From assembly GCA_900751785.1 (NCBI GenBank), contig CAADSM010000033.1, positions 1-5,940 of the forward strand: 5,940 bases of DNA, given 5' to 3'. Below the pieces are notes generated by a model that saw only the letters and a list, made by a program, of their open reading frames with translations, was not told where the DNA came from and did not search any database. Positions 5,704 through 5,940 of the stretch are shown one piece after another (the first letter of the stretch is position 1; each line of letters begins with the position of its first letter). Origin of the DNA: Lachnospiraceae bacterium. Its GTDB lineage: Bacteria; Bacillota; Clostridia; Lachnospirales; Lachnospiraceae. The position numbers and the translations under genes are program-made.

Positions 5704-5940
5704 TTATTTCCCAAATCCGCAGTTCGGGAACGTACACACCTCGCAGTTCAGGCACAGCCCGCCTTCTCCCAGTACGGTAAAGTCCTCTGCGCACAGTCTC
5801 TCCCCCGCCGCGACTCTCGGCAGCACCAGGTCGAAGATCGTCCGTTTCGAATACATCACACACCCCGGAAGTCCCATCACAGGAATATCTCCTGCATACG
5901 CCAGCATGAACATAGCTCCCGGCAGCACCGGCGCGCCGTA
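5704..5940 (-). CDS. MoeA-like molybdopterin-binding protein, C-terminal fragment
   Basis: The frame is open from the right window edge to TAA at 5706-5704 and encodes the last 78 residues; the start is outside the window. An internal GTG at 5928 is not the start, since the frame continues upstream with coding-like sequence (Y-G-A-P). The fragment has V-L-P-G-A-M-F-M-L-A-Y, then G-L-P-G-C-V-M-Y (24-31), which resemble the end of the MoCF/MoeA-like molybdopterin-binding fold, and a distinctive Cys-rich tail with C63, C66, C69 and C74 (CxxCxxCxxxxC) ending in G-F-G-K. Proteins of this type occur in Clostridia near molybdenum hydroxylase and cofactor-maturation genes. The cysteine tail may hold a metal or Fe-S cluster. 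Molybdenum cofactor handling is inferred from the family; no partner gene is in the window. Its stop lies 185 bp upstream of the ATPase start on the same strand. Confidence 0.82.
   Translation of the reverse strand, partial: YGAPVLPGAMFMLAYAGDIPVMGLPGCVMYSKRTIFDLVLPRVAAGERLCAEDFTVLGEGGLCLNCEVCTFPNCGFGK

Noticed and set aside
1..5940. CRISPR arrays, insertion sequences, tRNA or rRNA genes, att sites, known riboswitches
   Set aside because: I saw no regularly spaced repeats, transposase motifs, terminal repeats or conserved RNA cores on either strand.

Overview
The window looks like chromosome of a fairly GC-rich Clostridia member (Bacillota), most likely Lachnospiraceae-like. This is inferred from the protein families (a MnmM/YtqB-type tRNA methyltransferase, a ferredoxin-nitroreductase fusion, a Cys-tailed molybdopterin-binding protein), the AGGAG/AAGGG-type ribosome binding sites and the short lipoprotein signal. 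There is no rRNA, tRNA, CRISPR array, transposase or phage gene, and no gene-free stretch longer than about 185 bp.

Layout from left to right: the 3' end of a plus-strand short-chain dehydrogenase/reductase (1-165) converges with a block of five minus-strand genes. In their direction of transcription these are an HMA-less Zn/Cd-type P1B ATPase (5518-3662), a TPR lipoprotein (3628-3077), the tRNA wobble methyltransferase mnmM (2970-2395), the ribosome-associated GTPase hflX (2277-1042) and a 2x[4Fe-4S] ferredoxin-nitroreductase fusion (961-170). The gaps are 33, 106, 117 and 80 bp, so some or all may be co-transcribed; a strong stem-loop at 2997-3029 separates the ATPase/lipoprotein pair from mnmM. 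At the right edge lies the C-terminal 78 residues of a MoeA-like molybdopterin-binding protein (5940-5704, minus strand).

The only sizeable intergenic region (5519-5703) is the ATPase promoter/leader. It has a sigma-A-like promoter (TTGATT-17-TAAGAT), a small hairpin, and three AGTACT palindromes. The outer two palindromes form both a 10-bp direct repeat 40 bp apart and a 9-bp inverted repeat ending right beside the Shine-Dalgarno sequence. This is the most interesting unexplained structure here: a candidate metal-responsive operator or RNA switch.

Functionally, the block combines metal efflux, a surface TPR lipoprotein, translation maintenance (MnmM and HflX) and flavin/Fe-S redox chemistry. 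Shared function beyond co-location is not shown by the sequence. I see no convincing previously undescribed multi-gene system; most genes belong to well-known families.
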